Origin: Symsagittifera roscoffensis
Lineage: Eukaryota; Xenacoelomorpha; Acoela; Convolutidae
Direction of reading: 5' to 3'
DNA length: 64,000 nucleotides
Assembly: GCF_963678635.1 (NCBI RefSeq)
Contig: NC_087071.1
Coordinates: 35,143,680-35,207,679, forward strand
Shown: positions 9,711 through 22,486 of the stretch, in pieces
How the letters are laid out: every line of letters begins with the position of its first letter
How positions within the stretch are numbered: position 1 is the stretch's first letter
Translations under genes and position numbers: made by a program
Notes under the pieces: model-generated
Database searches by the model: none
What the model saw: the letters and a program-made list of their open reading frames with translations, nothing else
Told to the model about the DNA's origin: nothing

Positions 9711-12552
9711 AATACTAGCATGTACTAGTATCATCTATTTTGCCCGACCAGCATTTCAATTAAGCAAATAGTTTCAGAGTGATTGAAAAGCTCTTTACCT
9801 TTTCGACTTGATGGGTTATTTAGCTGCTTACAAATGTAAAATATATTGCTACTCACTTTTAAAGTCATTTTTACTTTAGTTATCGAAACATAATTTTTCA
9901 GGTGCAAGTTCATCCAAATGATTGCAATAAATTTTGATGAGATTTCAAAAATGGCGTCACTACTCTCATTTTTTACCCTTTTGTTTTGGAAATCTACGAA
10001 GAATTAATGCTTGATTGGATCGCTCATCTGTCACAATGGTCCATATTGAAAGATTGCTTCTATAACTGATGTCTTTTTGTCAGTTAAAATGATCTGAGGT
10101 ATTCTATTTGTGAACCGAAGCAGAAACAAAAAATAACCTATTTATGATGCTGCAAAAGGGACATTTTGCATTGATATAATCGATTCAGATTAATTTTTGG
10201 AATTGCAAGATGAACATGAAGCAGCAAATATCTCTTACTTGTTCAAGAAAAAAGGGAAAAAGCAAATAAAAATTTTGACAAAAATAGTTTTCTAGTTTAT
10301 CTGGCAAATTCTTGCAACATTCGACTTTTCGCCTTTTTTTACCTTTTCTCCCACCTGCAAGATCTTTTAAGATTTTCAGTTCACATTGTCCGATTGTTAA
10401 AAAACTTGGTGCGTGGACTAACTGAACATGGCAAACTTATTCTTTATATTTATCTTTATTCTTTTTCTTCTTAACTTCCTCGTTACACCAAAAAATGACG
10501 CTATTTGGGTACGGGAAAAGAAAGAAGAGCTGACTTTTTTGCAACAATCTTGACAATTTTAAATTAACAGTTTTATGGTTGATAGAATCTAACAATTTTT
10601 GTTGTGATCTATGGCACTAATGCGTAGAATGGTTAAATTTTGAAGTTTTTGCCACCTTGTTGAAAGAGTAGAGAAGAAGTTCTTGAAGACAAGCAATTTT
10701 TATTGAGGAAGTGCACATTTATTTCACTTCAAACGAGATACATTCCTAATTTAAGTATTTGATCGATTTTTTTTCAGCAAAAAAAAGAAAAATTGCTAGT
10801 TTAATGAACATTGTTCTATTTTTTTTTCTATTTCTCATTTTTTTCAGGAGCAATTTCTGGTAAATTATTGGGTGTCAAGGATGTTTTTACAGGTTTTCTT
10901 GACTAGACATGGTTTCACACGTTTTCTCTGTCTAGACCTTTTTTCAATTTTTGTTGTGATTTTTTGAAAGGGTAACTTAATTTTTTAAATCTTTGTCGCT
11001 AAAGCATTGAAATAAAGAAACTATAATAAACTACATTCTAGTTTAGTTTCAAAGAAGAGGGCCTTGAAACCATGGTCAACCGAAAAAAAATATTTCAATT
11101 CAGTTCAACCGAGAAAAACTCTAATTCAAGCATTTGGATTTTTTAGTTTTTCCACAAAAATGGAAAAATGGTTGAATTAATAAACAGTTTTCTGTGACTC
11201 TAAAATATCAATAATCTCAGGAAAAGTCTCTTGTCCAAATTTGGGTGTCAAGGAGGGTCTTACAGTTAATGGTTGAAAAACACTCTGTATCCTGATCATT
11301 TACTAATTTTTGTTCTTTAATTTTCAAAAAAGTATTAAGTGTAAACTCCAAAATTTTACCAGAAAAATTAATTTAAAAAAATTTGAGATGAGTAATAGCT
11401 TGAGTTTTTTTCTTTGTTTCGAACAATTTTCACTAGTTTTTAAGATTTTAAAAAAATTTCACGTGATATCAATAATTGAATTAGAATTTAATCGTGCTTG
11501 AATTTACTCGAACTCAAACGGATTTGAAAAACACCAAAAAAATAAACTATGAATTCGTTGATCGGTTGCTCGGATGTCAAACTTTTTTTGCTAAAGCTAT
11601 CCATATTGATGACAAAGTAAATTATATTTTTAATTACCAAGTATAATGAAACTTTTTATCTGATTTTTCAGTTCAAATGAAACTTGAAAACTCTTTATTA
11701 AATGATTGCTTCAGTTTTTTTTTTCATTTTGAAAATCAAGTTTATTTCATTACTAGACAAAACTGCACACTGGAAAGGCGCATTTTTTGGTTTAAGTGTG
11801 TTCCTGGTTTCCAAGAGACAGGTATTTAAACATGTTCCAAAGTGTAAATGGAATCCACTTGCAAAATGTTTGGTGGAATCCGCGTAAAAGTACTTCTAAC
11901 GTAACGTTTGTCGATACATGTTTAAGCCTGATCATGTGATAATGTACACCAACGTAAATGGATTCCAAAAATAAATGTGGATCTTAGTTTTGTTTATTAT
12001 ACTAAGCTGAAGCTAGCAATTTTATCTGCAAGTGCGGTTTTTAAAAGCAATTATTCAACTACTTTTAGTTCAACCCAATAACAAATGTCAAACTATTGTT
12101 CAACTTCAATGCTGGATGTAGCCTATTAGTGTTTAGAAAAAGGAACTTTTTTTCAATAATTCAGCAATAAATAAAATGGAAGAATTTACCTCTGTTTAAT
12201 TTCATTTTTTCAGTATTCGAGATTGGAAACGTGTTCATTCCTGCAGTATTTGAGATCAGAAAGGTGTACTTTCTTTCAGTGTTTGAGATATGAAAAGTGT
12301 TCATTCTTTTAGTATTTGAGATTGCTAAGGTGTTCCGTCTTTCAGTATTTGAGATCTGAAAAATGCTCATTCTTTCTGTTTTGAGAATAGAAAAGTTTTC
12401 AGTCCTTGAGTATTTGCGATTTAGCTAGTGAGTTCAAACTGTTGGCAGTAAATGAGATTGAACTGTTCGACAGTCAAGTTGATGACCCACAAAAACATAT
12501 TTATTAGAGAAAGGTAATTTCAGAACGTAACCATATAGTTCGCTGGAAACTG
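9711..12552 (+). repeat. 2.8-kb tandem duplication, unit 2
   Basis: Second copy of 6930-9705. It is joined head to tail, with the junction lying after GCTGGAAACTG at 9690-9700. It ends at the same GCTGGAAACTG string at 12542-12552, where different sequence begins. Confidence 0.9.
12210..12415. repeat. 33-bp minisatellite in unit 2
   Basis: Copy of the 9357-9560 array; again open on both strands for most of its length. A one-base loss in the last unit breaks the plus-strand frame. Confidence 0.85.
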
Positions 12553-12554
12553 CA

Positions 12555-12845
12555 TACAAAATGCGGATTCAGCTTTTAATTTGCGGATTCTGCTTACAAT
12601 TGCGGATTCCGCAATTTCTGATTTTTACTAAACCTATATTTTATTTTTTGATTGTGGTTTCCACAAACTGATCTGAAGACCGCAAATAGTGTTGCGGGAT
12701 CCGCAATTTCTCCTATTTTGGAGCAATTTGAGCAAATAGTGTTATAGTTAATTGTTTGTGGAATCCAAAAGAGCAAAGAAGATCAAAAAAAGTAACTATG
12801 TTGCGGATGCCGCGGTAAATCTGATTTTGGTTTATTGCGGATTTT
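12555..12845. repeat. Scattered TTGCGGATTCCGCAATTTCT motif
   Basis: Six or seven copies of TTGCGGATTCxGC and its palindromic form TTGCGGATTCCGCAA within 290 bp. No other copy of this family was noticed in the window. Confidence 0.6.
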
Positions 12846-12849
12846 TGTA

Positions 12850-14430
12850 TAATTTACAAAACGAACAGTTTGGCCTGGTAATGTTATACCAAATTTTTTC
12901 ATATTTTTCTTAGGAACTTACAGTCAACTACAACTTCCTTTCTTCGTATAACTCGTATCAAGATTAAATGTCCCATAAAAAAGCCGAAGCTATTCTTTGG
13001 TTGCTGATAATCTTAGAAGTCGTTCGAGCTGCAAAACACAACTTAAGTTAAAAATTAGGCCTGATCGCCATTGGTTCAAGAAAAAAAAAACGCTTTTAAA
13101 TATGTTTTAATTACCTTCAGAGTCAGTTGAAACGTGCGTGGTTCAGGGATATTAAGGAAGAACGTTACCGCTGGTAGGCTACTACTCGTCTCTCATTTTT
13201 CTATAAATTGGTATAGTAACCGTATAAAAGTTACTAAAATTACCTAAAATACCGGCAGACCAGTATAATCTGGAGGTGTTGCTTCCGAACATTGATTCTG
13301 TATTTATGGAATACCATTATTCTGATTCATCAGGCTAGATCGAACTCTCATTTCGCAACTATAAAGAAAAATTAAACTGTTCACTCTTTTGGCATAATAC
13401 AAAAAGCCAATTGCTGAGCCCAAAAAAAATCTCCGGTAAACTTTTTCAAATTTGAGCTGTTGCTACGGTAAATCTGAGTAAGTTTCGCAAGTTTTCAGGA
13501 TACTAGAAACAGCTTCCAGGCGTTGCAAAGTTTCTCTGGCTTTTGGATGACCTCCTATTTGTCATCTCGTGCATATATGAAAAGTCTTTTGAATCTACTA
13601 CTAATATGCTACTAATTACAACCAGTTTTTCTCGTGTATGGTAAAAACCAATGCAGACAAGCGCAAATATTCAAACAGCAATTTAAAAAAAAACTCGTCA
13701 AGTTTTTCAAGATAGGTGACATGCGTTGTCTATAAAAAGTTCAAGGAAGCTCGCTGGTGAATCAATCAATTCTAAATTGACACGTATCCTAAATCAGTAA
13801 AAGAAATCTCCCAAAATTTATAGCATCATTTAAATACAATCAGAAAAGAAACAAGGATAGCCTGTTTATAGTATCTTTGGGTATTTTTCCTACTGATGAA
13901 AGTCGGAGCTAAAATCATCAAATTTAAGGAAGAAAGTTATAGTAGAATCAAAAGTTAGAAAAAAGTGGGAGATTTTATAGTAGATACTTGTATATAAAAC
14001 CTATTTTGTACGTTATAACTAAAACTAGTCAAAGATTGCTGATAGACTTGTCCACCTTTTGTCCCTCAAGAGTATTGGGTCATCAGTTTTTCTAGAACGT
14101 GTAGGTGCTTTTTTTCTTCCGGAACTTAAAAAAATCCAAGCTCTCTTCTTCGAAAATTATAAAAATAACAAGAAACAAAAAGAAAGGAAGAAAAATTTTG
14201 TGGAAAAAATTAACTCGACTGAATGAGTGGAAATATAAAACTATGGTGATATTAAACCGGTCCAAATTAAATGCAAGAATAAGACTATTTTAATGCAATT
14301 TTTAATTTCCAATTTTTGTAGACTTTGTTTCATCGGATATCTGTTTCATCTTCTGGTATTTGAGAAGTTTGCAGTAGCATTGTTTTTTGTGTTTCTTTGC
14401 TGAATAAAAATACTTCTTTCATTCAGTCTT
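12850..14430. other. AT-rich sequence, no gene seen
   Basis: No coding-like frame or clear repeat noticed on either strand. Confidence 0.4.
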
Positions 14431-14440
14431 TGATTTGCAG

Positions 14441-14671
14441 ATGTTCTTTTTTTGTGTTTTTGTTAAACTGCAAAACGACATGGTATTTAGTCTTCTGCTT
14501 TTCAAGGCAAAACTTTTTAACCGGTCACCTTGTATGGCGACACACCTTAGTTTTGATATCCGACAAAAATTTGAGAAAAATATTAGTTATTTTAAAAGCA
14601 ATCCAATCTTGAAAGAATCCAATATAGGAAAAGAGCCCACTCTGATCTCAAGTAAACAATTAAAACAATAG
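14441..14671 (+). CDS. Weak small-frame candidate, 76 aa
   Basis: From the ATG at 14441 the frame runs to a TAG at 14671. The first third is hydrophobic and could pass as a signal or membrane segment. The second half is hydrophilic and protein-like (SFDIRQKFEKNISYFKSN). It has no duplicate in the window and no recognisable motif, so a chance frame is at least as likely. Confidence 0.2.
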   Translation: MFFFCVFVKLQNDMVFSLLLFKAKLFNRSPCMATHLSFDIRQKFEKNISYFKSNPILKESNIGKEPTLISSKQLKQ

Positions 14672-14886
14672 TTATTTAAGTCGGTGTAGTATTTGCAATA
14701 CTACATAATATTGAAAAACTATGAATTAAAAGCTAAATATCAGCACCGTGTACGGAATTAATAAGACCAATTAGCCTGATTCATTCGAATTCGGAACAAT
14801 TTTGCGGTACGGAATTATTCGCCTCGCGTAAATAATGCTCGTCAAACGTTCAGCATCAAAGTATCAAAGCGCTCTTAGTGTAGCTT

Positions 14887-15005
14887 TAACTTACCAGCGA
14901 GCATTACAGAACAATCTTTCAGTCAGGATAGTCTGGTTGAGCGCGACCCTTCTGGGACCATGAAGACTACATATTGATCCCCAGACGATTTTTTTAAACA
15001 ATTGG
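14887..15005 (-). other. Short GC-richer block with a coding-like minus frame
   Basis: About 40 codons are open on the minus strand (containing LHGPRRVALNQTIL) and end at a perfect GTAAGT. That string could be a donor site, or the frame may simply stop there at TAA. The block is GC-richer than its flanks. No acceptor AG was found at the other end. It may be a single exon, a gene relic or nothing. Confidence 0.2.
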
Positions 15006-15009
15006 CCTG

Positions 15010-16208
15010 ATTAAAAAAAGCACCCCGAGCATATATATTCTTTTACTTTCTTCGAAAGTCGGAACAATTACGGAGTGTTTAATTCTACTCTATGTATTTT
15101 GAATTTGCCGATATAAGTAGATTTGGAAATTAACCACGATTGTTTATTGATGACTCTATTTTAGGTCATATTGAGCGTACTGCAAAGAAGTTCATGATTT
15201 GTTGGAAAGGTCTGAAACCTCTCTCTTCACAGTGCTACACTAATTTTATAATTCTAAGGTCCTATTAACGCGGTTTGAAATACCATGTTCACTATTTTTG
15301 AGCCATGCTGGAATAAGTTGAAGTTTTGTATCAACACACTTTCACGTACTTGAAAGTTTAGTTTTTTAACTTACACTGAACACAGCAATGAAATACGTAT
15401 GCTTCATAAGATCATTAGAAAATATAAATTCTCTGAGAAAAACCAAAAAAATGATCAGCTTTCCCAAAAATTTTCTATCTATACATATTATATTGCAAAA
15501 GGTATTTTATAACTCGACTATGTAGTCAGGATAATTTTACACAACATCGCTTAGCACTGCATTTAGGGTCTTTGTGGAATCTGAATGACTTGAAAACTTA
15601 AACGAAAGTAATTTTGCTATTCAGAGAGGCTGTAAGCTTGTTAACATTGACCTAAATATTTTGCAAAGTTGTTCTAAAACAAAATAATGCAATTTGGATA
15701 AATGATCCAGAAAATTATTCCAGATATTACGTGTTTAAAATTTGAATCATTAGAAAAAAAACTTTGAATCAGTCGAGTCGCTTTCTTATCAATTGAAAAA
15801 AAATTTTTTTTAAATGGTAGAGAAAAACGAATAGCTCTTAAAATCGCTTTGAGGATACTATGATCCACCTCTCGAGAAATTCATCTCGAGAAAACGGGAA
15901 TTAATGAGCGGATTAAATTAGCTGAATTTTTGATCCATCAAAAAATCAGATTTTCCACAAAAAACTATGTGCCAAATTACTGACTCGGAGTGCCCATTTA
16001 TTGATTTCGTTTAGTGGAATGGAGATTCTTCAGTAGATACTTAAAACTAGATTTGTACCTCATAAAACTACAAAAACAGTTTATTGTCGTCTGAACAACC
16101 TTAAGTCTCTTTTTTAGTCGAAGTTTCTTAAAATTGGCTATATGTTTTAATAATGAAAACTGAAACACGAAGATCAAAATCCTGCTGAAAAATGGCAAAG
16201 AAAGCAGA
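15010..16208. other. AT-rich sequence, no gene seen
   Basis: Nothing recognised except two copies of the 8-bp palindrome TCTCGAGA at 15870-15877 and 15884-15891, 14 bp apart. Confidence 0.4.
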
Positions 16209-16325
16209 TTGAGGTTAAAGAACCTTGGTTTTAAACAAATTCGTTTGTCTCTACGATCACAATTTCTTTACCATTGCAACTGCAATCCAAATAAGAGGAA
16301 AAACTTCATTTCAAAAGCTAATTTG

Positions 16326-17057
16326 ATGATTGCTCAAAATAGAATTTCTATGACAATGATTTTCATATTACTTTTAATTATTCTTCAACTTAATTTTTTT
16401 AACGGGGCAGATATTGTTGTATATCCCACGGTTGGAGCAAATTGGACTACCACAATGTTTATAATCCCAACTCAAAATCATGGCAGAAACTTTTGGTCCA
16501 TGTGCAGTAAACAAAGCAAGTTTTATTGTCTTTCTGCTTATGAAACTGATGAGGATGATGTCAAAAGAGCAGTTGCGATCAGTGTGTCTAATTTCAGCGT
16601 ACCACCTCGTGAATTGGACTCGCATCAAAAGTTTTCAATTCTTAGGCATAACGCTTACCGTGCCGCAGAAAAGGCTTTTCTACCAATGTATCAGAAGCAC
16701 AATTTTTTCGCGGGACAAAATGGCGGTTGTTGTGTACAGCAGTACAACATTTATTATCGCCATGGTTTACAGACTTTGAAAATTCTACCAGAATTCTACG
16801 TATTCAAAATGACGGACTATTCCGAAGACAATAAAAATTTGAATCTAATTTGGTCCTATTTTTTGGAAGATTGTGATGTCAATATCATAACGAAATTGGG
16901 TTTCGGGAAAGGCAGGCTGGTCAGAAACCACCTTAAAAGCGGACTTGATTCTCATAATTTAAGTTGGTTGTTTTCTCTCGAATGGCCCAAGCTCTCTAAT
17001 TTTTGGTCGAAGTTTGTCCTAATTAGTTTCCAATTTTGCTACTTCTCGCAGAATTAG
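16326..17057 (+). CDS. Predicted secreted protein, 243 aa, family unknown
   Basis: The longest convincing frame in the window. I start it at the ATG at 16326; the frame is open further upstream to about 16209, but without an ATG. The first residues are polar. They are followed by a hydrophobic core (about residues 10-23: TMIFILLLIILQLN) and a likely signal-peptidase site near FNGA/D. The mature part has about half a dozen cysteines, including a CC pair, and Asn-x-Ser/Thr sequons (NWT, NFS, NLS). This fits an extracellular or secretory-pathway glycoprotein. No catalytic motif or known domain was recognised. The last 45 codons (after about 16905) are less protein-like, and a GT near 16902 with CTTCTCGCAG at 17042-17051 could be an intron. 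The true C-terminus is therefore uncertain. A divergent or partial gene is possible. Confidence 0.65.
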   Translation: MIAQNRISMTMIFILLLIILQLNFFNGADIVVYPTVGANWTTTMFIIPTQNHGRNFWSMCSKQSKFYCLSAYETDEDDVKRAVAISVSNFSVPPRELDSHQKFSILRHNAYRAAEKAFLPMYQKHNFFAGQNGGCCVQQYNIYYRHGLQTLKILPEFYVFKMTDYSEDNKNLNLIWSYFLEDCDVNIITKLGFGKGRLVRNHLKSGLDSHNLSWLFSLEWPKLSNFWSKFVLISFQFCYFSQN

Positions 17058-17372
17058 CCAGAAAAGGTGTTCAAAGTTTGATTTGCCCAATTGTATAAAA
17101 AAAAACACAAATTTTGTTCACTTATTAAAGCTGACATATTCTTTTGCAGTTTAGTTCAATGAAAAACCTTTACTTAGGATTTCCCAATTTGGAATCCAAA
17201 ATAAAAGAACCTGCAAAAAAATTTTTTCAATGTTTTACAAATTTTTGTTTTCATTAGTGTATATCGTTTTTTGTTTCTAGTTTCTTTTTTCTGAAAATTT
17301 TTAACAAAACGGAGATCTCATTTCTGGCAGTCGAAAAGAAAACACCCAATAGGCGTTCCATATCGTATACAA

Positions 17373-17758
17373 ATGGGTGACTTTTGGAGCCCGGATATCC
17401 CGTCCGAAAATCCAGGGGATTTTGTGACTTTCAAGTGGTTCAAAAAAATAACATCATGTGTCAGGCTCAGCCGTGGTTATGTGAGAACACTGAAGAAACA
17501 AAAGAAATTTGAAAGAGATGGAACGATTGAAAAATCGTCATCAAGGCATGACAACTGAATGATATGCCTCTGCAACAGAAAGATGTTTTGAGAAAACCAT
17601 TGAACTTATTAAAAAAATTGTTTCAAAAAACTTCTGGTCCTTTGGGATTGAAATTAGTTGGTGCTTCAAATAAAAAGTTTCAAAAATATCCGTGGCAGAA
17701 ATTGGCCAGTGCAAAAAAAATTCCCCGGCATATTTTCCCAATAATCAGAAAAAAATAG
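17373..17758 (+). pseudogene. Broken coding-like stretch, product unknown
   Basis: Two successive plus frames with balanced composition. One is 17373-17558 (begins at ATG: MGDFWSPDIPSENPGDF, then basic). The other is 17564-17758 (ATG; basic, ending PRHIFPIIRKK), in a different frame. A third plus frame between them also looks partly coding, so the ancestral frame is not certain. It lies 0.3 kb downstream of the secreted-protein gene on the same strand, so it could be a later exon of that gene or a neighbour with a frameshift. No family recognised. Confidence 0.3.
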
Positions 17759-17759
17759 A

Positions 17760-18654
17760 TATATTTTTTTTGAATTTGTTACCTGCCTGAAAATATGCAA
17801 ATATTGTCGCATCATTGGTCATCTTAAAGTTCTATTCAGCAGAAGAAAACTTATTCATGTTTCAAGAGAAAGAGGCCATGTATTAGGAAAGGGTATATTT
17901 TCTCCTATGTAACAAGTTAGGTAACAGAAGTTCCACAAAATGAGATAAGACATATCGTGCTAAGTTTCAAATGACAAGTGATCAATTTTTCATGTAAGCT
18001 CCTACGTCAAAAGAATTGACGTCAGATTTTCTGTGGAAGAGACTTTTCTCTCAGATTTTTTTTTCCAATTCAAGGATTATCAAATGATTTTATGGTTGAT
18101 TGATTCATGTCCCTATTATTCTCTTAATCCCCAGGTTAACTGAAGAAAGGATGGAAGCTGAAATTGATATTAACTTTTATGACGTAATTAAAATTTTTCC
18201 TAAAGTTTTTTTATGCTTATAAAACAGAAGCATACAAGCATTTCCACACGGTTGAAATGAAGCGTAAATTGTTTTCTTCAAAAATTAAAGTTTCAACGTA
18301 TAGAAAAAAAGAGAAAATACATCCAATCAAAACTGCATGATTTTTCATTGTAAACTCCGTGATACATGCGCATACAAAACAAAAACTTCAACCGATCAAG
18401 TGTTTCTAACAAATTCTCGAGTTTGTCTTACAATATTCAATACTTGTCTGGTCATCTTTGCTGCAATTTAGTTCAAGTCCTCTTCTTATCTTCAGTTTCA
18501 ATTATCCAAATCTTTCTATAAAATTGTTCTTTTTTTTTCGAAAAATGAACCTCATAATTTGATTTTTTTGCTCTGGCAAAATCTGTGACTGAGAAATTCT
18601 TAATGTCGTAAATGTTTTGCGTTTGATTTTATCCCTTCAAACTTTATATATCTT
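17760..18654. other. AT-rich sequence, no gene seen
   Basis: No coding frame or repeat noticed. Confidence 0.4.
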
Positions 18655-19470
18655 TCATCCAGACATCAGCATTGTTATTTTTTCGCCATAATTAAGCTGC
18701 TAAAATTTTTTTGTATAAAAAGACGAATTCAAAGAGATAAAATACATAGTTAAATAAAACATTTATATCATCGTATACTTTTTTTAGTTGCAATAATTTA
18801 CCATTACAGAAATAAATCGCCTATTTACACAAAATAATCTATAGAAATCAAAGTTTGATCATTATGAAAAATATGGTAGAACTGAAAAAGAAAAATTCGG
18901 AGAGTTTTGGTTCATTAACTACACAAAATATCAGTTGTCTGTTATTTTTTGCGGAATCTCTTGACCTTTATTTTGCGTTACAAAAAGTAAGTTGATCTTA
19001 TACTGCCCGGATAATCAGTGAGATTTGTCCAATCAAGCAACTATCATCCAATGCTCTCCTCTGTCATTGCTTCGAGCTGAGTTTTTTATTGCGAAAATTT
19101 TTTAAAGTCTGACGGATTTTATCAGCTGACTATTGTCCAATATAATTGAATGTTTTTTCATGATTTGTTTCAATAGGCTGAACAATTTAAAAAACAATAG
19201 TATTTGCAATATCTTCTGACTGATATACAATAAAAAAAAATGTTAAAAAAATGTATATTTGCCGAGCTATTGAAAATAAAGCAAATCACTTGCATCGGGG
19301 TGGTGAATCTTCAAATACTTGATACACGCCACGTTTAATTGTCAAAATTTTAAACTCAAAATAAACTCAAAATAAACTCCGAGTTTTATTCAAAATTGTT
19401 TTAGTGATTTGGAGAGTTAATTGCACAACATTCTTTGTCGTTTTTCATTTTAGAAGTAGAAATAAACTTT
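18655..19470 (+). repeat. Old tandem duplication, unit 1 (about 0.9-kb offset)
   Basis: Shares CATCCAGACATCAGCA, CATCGTATACTT, TTTACCATTACA, TCTCCTCTGTCATTGCTTCG and GTTGCACAACA-type strings in the same order with 19556-20340. Identity by eye is perhaps three quarters, so this duplication is much older than the one at 6.9-12.5 kb. No gene inside. Confidence 0.8.
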
Positions 19471-19555
19471 TAAAAAAAAATTGTCAAAATTTGACAAACT
19501 CTAAAACTGTTACGCTGTTTTTTTAAAAAATTAAGACTCTTGGAGCGACCAAATC

Positions 19556-20340
19556 ATCCAGACATCAGCAATGATGTTTTTTCATCAAAATTTTAGTTGC
19601 TACGGTTCTTTTTGTAAAAAAAAAGAGGAGCTTAAAGAAATAACATACGAAGTTGAATAAACCACCCATGTCATCGTATACTTGTTTTTTTTTTTGCAAT
19701 TTTTTACCATTACAAAAACAAACCACCATTTAAAAAAAATAATTTATATCACTTATAATTTATATAACCTTGATTATCATGAAAGTTCTGGCAGAACCGA
19801 AAACTAATTAATGCTGAGTATATTGCTCATTACCCACGCAAAAGATCAGTTTTTTGTGATTTTTGAGGAACCGTTTGACATAATTTTTTTGCTAAAAAGG
19901 AGTAGGTTGATCTTTTACGGCCCCGAGAATCAGTGAGATAGCTAATTTTTTCAATCAAGGAATAATCAAGCAAGGCTCTCCTCTGTCATTGCTTCGAGCT
20001 GACTTAATTATGTGAAAGAAAATTTTGTCAGCTGATTTTTTTCAAGATTTATTTCAATAGGCTGAAAAAGTGAGAAAAAATCCATCATTGCATTGACTTT
20101 TGACTGATATACATCTGAAAATGAGAAAACTTAATAAAAAAATTTGTACTTTCTAAACTATTGAAAATAAGGTTAGTTACTTGCATTGGGGCCGCGAAAC
20201 TTCATATTTTTTGATACATACCATGTTTAATTGTCAAAAATGATTGAAATCTGAGCTTTACTCAAAATTGTTTTAGTGTTTTGGAGATTCAGTTGCACAA
20301 CACTCATTGTCTTGTTTCTCCTTAGAAGTAAAAATCATCT
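19556..20340 (+). repeat. Old tandem duplication, unit 2
   Basis: Second copy of 18655-19470, diverged and with small insertions and deletions throughout. Confidence 0.8.
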
Positions 20341-20344
20341 ATTG

Positions 20345-21520
20345 AAGAACTCCTATGCCAGCAAAAGATTTAACAATTAAGAAAAATAAAAAAAATGTAG
20401 CAACTTCTATTAAGACCATCCATTACTGTGCTTCCTTCAATGAGAAACGAAAAACGTTTTAACAGTCAAGCTTCACCCACTAAGTTCTGGATATTGCAAT
20501 TGCCCAGCACCATTCTGTAGTGAACTCTAATCAAAAACTAGAAATTAGGTTTCATAATAGTTTTCTATAGGGAGAGCTGAAGAATCTACGTTAAAATGCA
20601 TTTTTTGTTAAATATATGAGAGCCAATGAGACGTTGTATCTGAGGAAAAACTTTTCTTTTCCAATCCGAAGATTTCTAAGCTCTCTCAAATGAAACTATT
20701 GACACTTGAAAAAAAATGGGAAAATACTCTGCAACTTTGTATTTATTGAAATTGTTATTTTGAAAATAGAAGAATAGCAGCCTTATTGAAATAGAGGATA
20801 TGAGTTTTTTGAAAAAAATCCCTAATTGAACTGGTTTTGTAGATATGGAATTACAAATAATTTTGCTCTAGTTTTCAATTAACTCTAATGGCTATTTCAA
20901 GATTCCGTTGCAATTTTTGAAGATTTCACCTACAAGAACTATTGTATTGAGCTGCAAACAAAAGCAAGTTTTAGACTAAAATTTGGACTATAAGACAGCA
21001 TGAGCAAATCGAGTCTTGCTCGAAATAAATTAGTCTGAACTACGATTGTTTTTATGAACATTTTTTCACAAGTGGTCAAATCAGTGGCGAGCCTCCCATA
21101 GAATTAAATTTTTTTCGTGATCCTAGGGAATTTGTTCTATCAAAGAACAGATCCGTTTCAAATTTTCCAGAACCTTACGAGCTATATTCAAATTCAGCAA
21201 GAAGGTTTTCATTGCTAACTGCCGACTACTTGATTCCCTTTCGATTTTTCAGCCTAAAAGGGATTTGATAAATTGGTGTCAAAATCATTGTACAGCTAAA
21301 AATCTTCACAGTTTGAGAATTAAGATTGTAGGAAATTGTTCACAAAAGTTAAATCAGAATCTGCTTCCTCATGTGAGTCCTCCTCTGATTTCCCAAGTTT
21401 CATACTTAATACAAAGACCGAAGTTCTTAACAAAAAAGAAATAGTGAATTGATTTGTAATTCAGTATTAAAGAAAACTAGTAAAACGAGATTAAAATGAT
21501 TCAAATTTTTTTTTGAAAAA
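20345..21520. other. AT-rich sequence, no gene seen
   Basis: No coding frame or repeat noticed. Confidence 0.4.
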
Positions 21521-21523
21521 ATC

Positions 21524-21595
21524 GAGTACACTTTACGAATGCAAATGTTTACGAATCGAATGCACTTTACGAATCGAGTACACTTTACGAATTTT
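21524..21595. repeat. Short tandem repeat, CACTTTACGAATCGAGTA type
   Basis: Four imperfect units of 17-19 bp sharing TTTACGAAT. Frames on the minus strand here are repeat artefacts. Confidence 0.75.
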
Positions 21596-22004
21596 TTTTC
21601 TGCACAGTAAAGGAAATTTTTTTGACAAAATGGATAGTTGCAACACCTCAAATTGTAATCTTCATCTATGAATATCAACTTATAATTTTATGAATAAGCC
21701 TATTCATCACAATTTGTTTTTTTATTCAAATGTTTTTGATGGAATTTCTCATTTTAACTATTTTTAGAAAAAAATATCTGCTATTTTGAAAGCATTTTCA
21801 GCTTTGTTGGGTATCAACCATAGAATAAAAAAGACTACCGTCCGTCTGAAACTCAAAATCAAAACAATTTTCTACAAAATAAGTACTGGGAAAAACTTCT
21901 TGTGTGCAAGATGAAACAAATGTTTTCAAAATTGGGACTTTATAAAAAAAACTCTTTAGAAAAACTTGTAAAAACCCAGTACCAAAATTTACTACTCTAT
22001 TTTA

Positions 22005-22065
22005 AACTCATAACATTTTGTCAAAACATAACATTTTGTCAAAACATAACTCATAACATTAACAA
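22005..22065. repeat. Short tandem repeat, CATAACATTTTGTCAAAA
   Basis: Two near-perfect 18-bp units with degenerate partial units on each side. Confidence 0.75.
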
Positions 22066-22309
22066 AACATTCTTTTGAGATCGACCGTTTTTCGAAATTC
22101 ATTTGGCGAAACGGATCTGCCTCTACTAGCTCTCTGCTTTGATTTCTTCTTTCGATCTCAAAACTGTTTTCAAATTGTTTTTGTTCCAACAGATTTTGCA
22201 TTTTTTTTGAATTTCAGCGTCCAATTACCACTTCTCAAATCTCTCGAGTTCAAATCTTTGGAGCTTAATCTCCGGAGTGGATTTTTTCGCAGCTGGGATT
22301 AAGTTAAAA

Positions 22310-22486
22310 ATGGATTGCATTTCTCCCAAGAGTTTGCGCAAGAGCACCAAAAATGCTACCACGTTGTCATCAATCAAATATGATATTTTGAAATTTTACA
22401 GATTAAAAGAAAAACACCTGAAATTTTATCGAATACAAAATGAGTTTTTGTCTGTATTATCTGCTAGTACTAACTTCATGCTATGA
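22310..22486 (+). CDS. Small protein candidate, 58 aa
   Basis: ATG at 22310 in an A-rich context (AAAAATGGA), stop at 22484-22486. The product begins MDCISPKSLRKSTKNA and is basic and hydrophilic, with a helix-prone centre (LKFYRLKEKHLKFYRIQ). The sequence upstream has possible acceptor sites (TTTTGAATTTCAG near 22217), so this may be one exon of a spliced gene. No family recognised, and no second copy in the window. Confidence 0.3.
   Translation: MDCISPKSLRKSTKNATTLSSIKYDILKFYRLKEKHLKFYRIQNEFLSVLSASTNFML

Noticed and set aside
14910-14990. GGATAGTCTGGTTGAGCGCG looked like a tRNA 5' half with a Pol III A box, followed by a T run
   Set aside because: No B box, anticodon arm or acceptor pairing could be drawn, and the minus strand reads better as a short protein frame.
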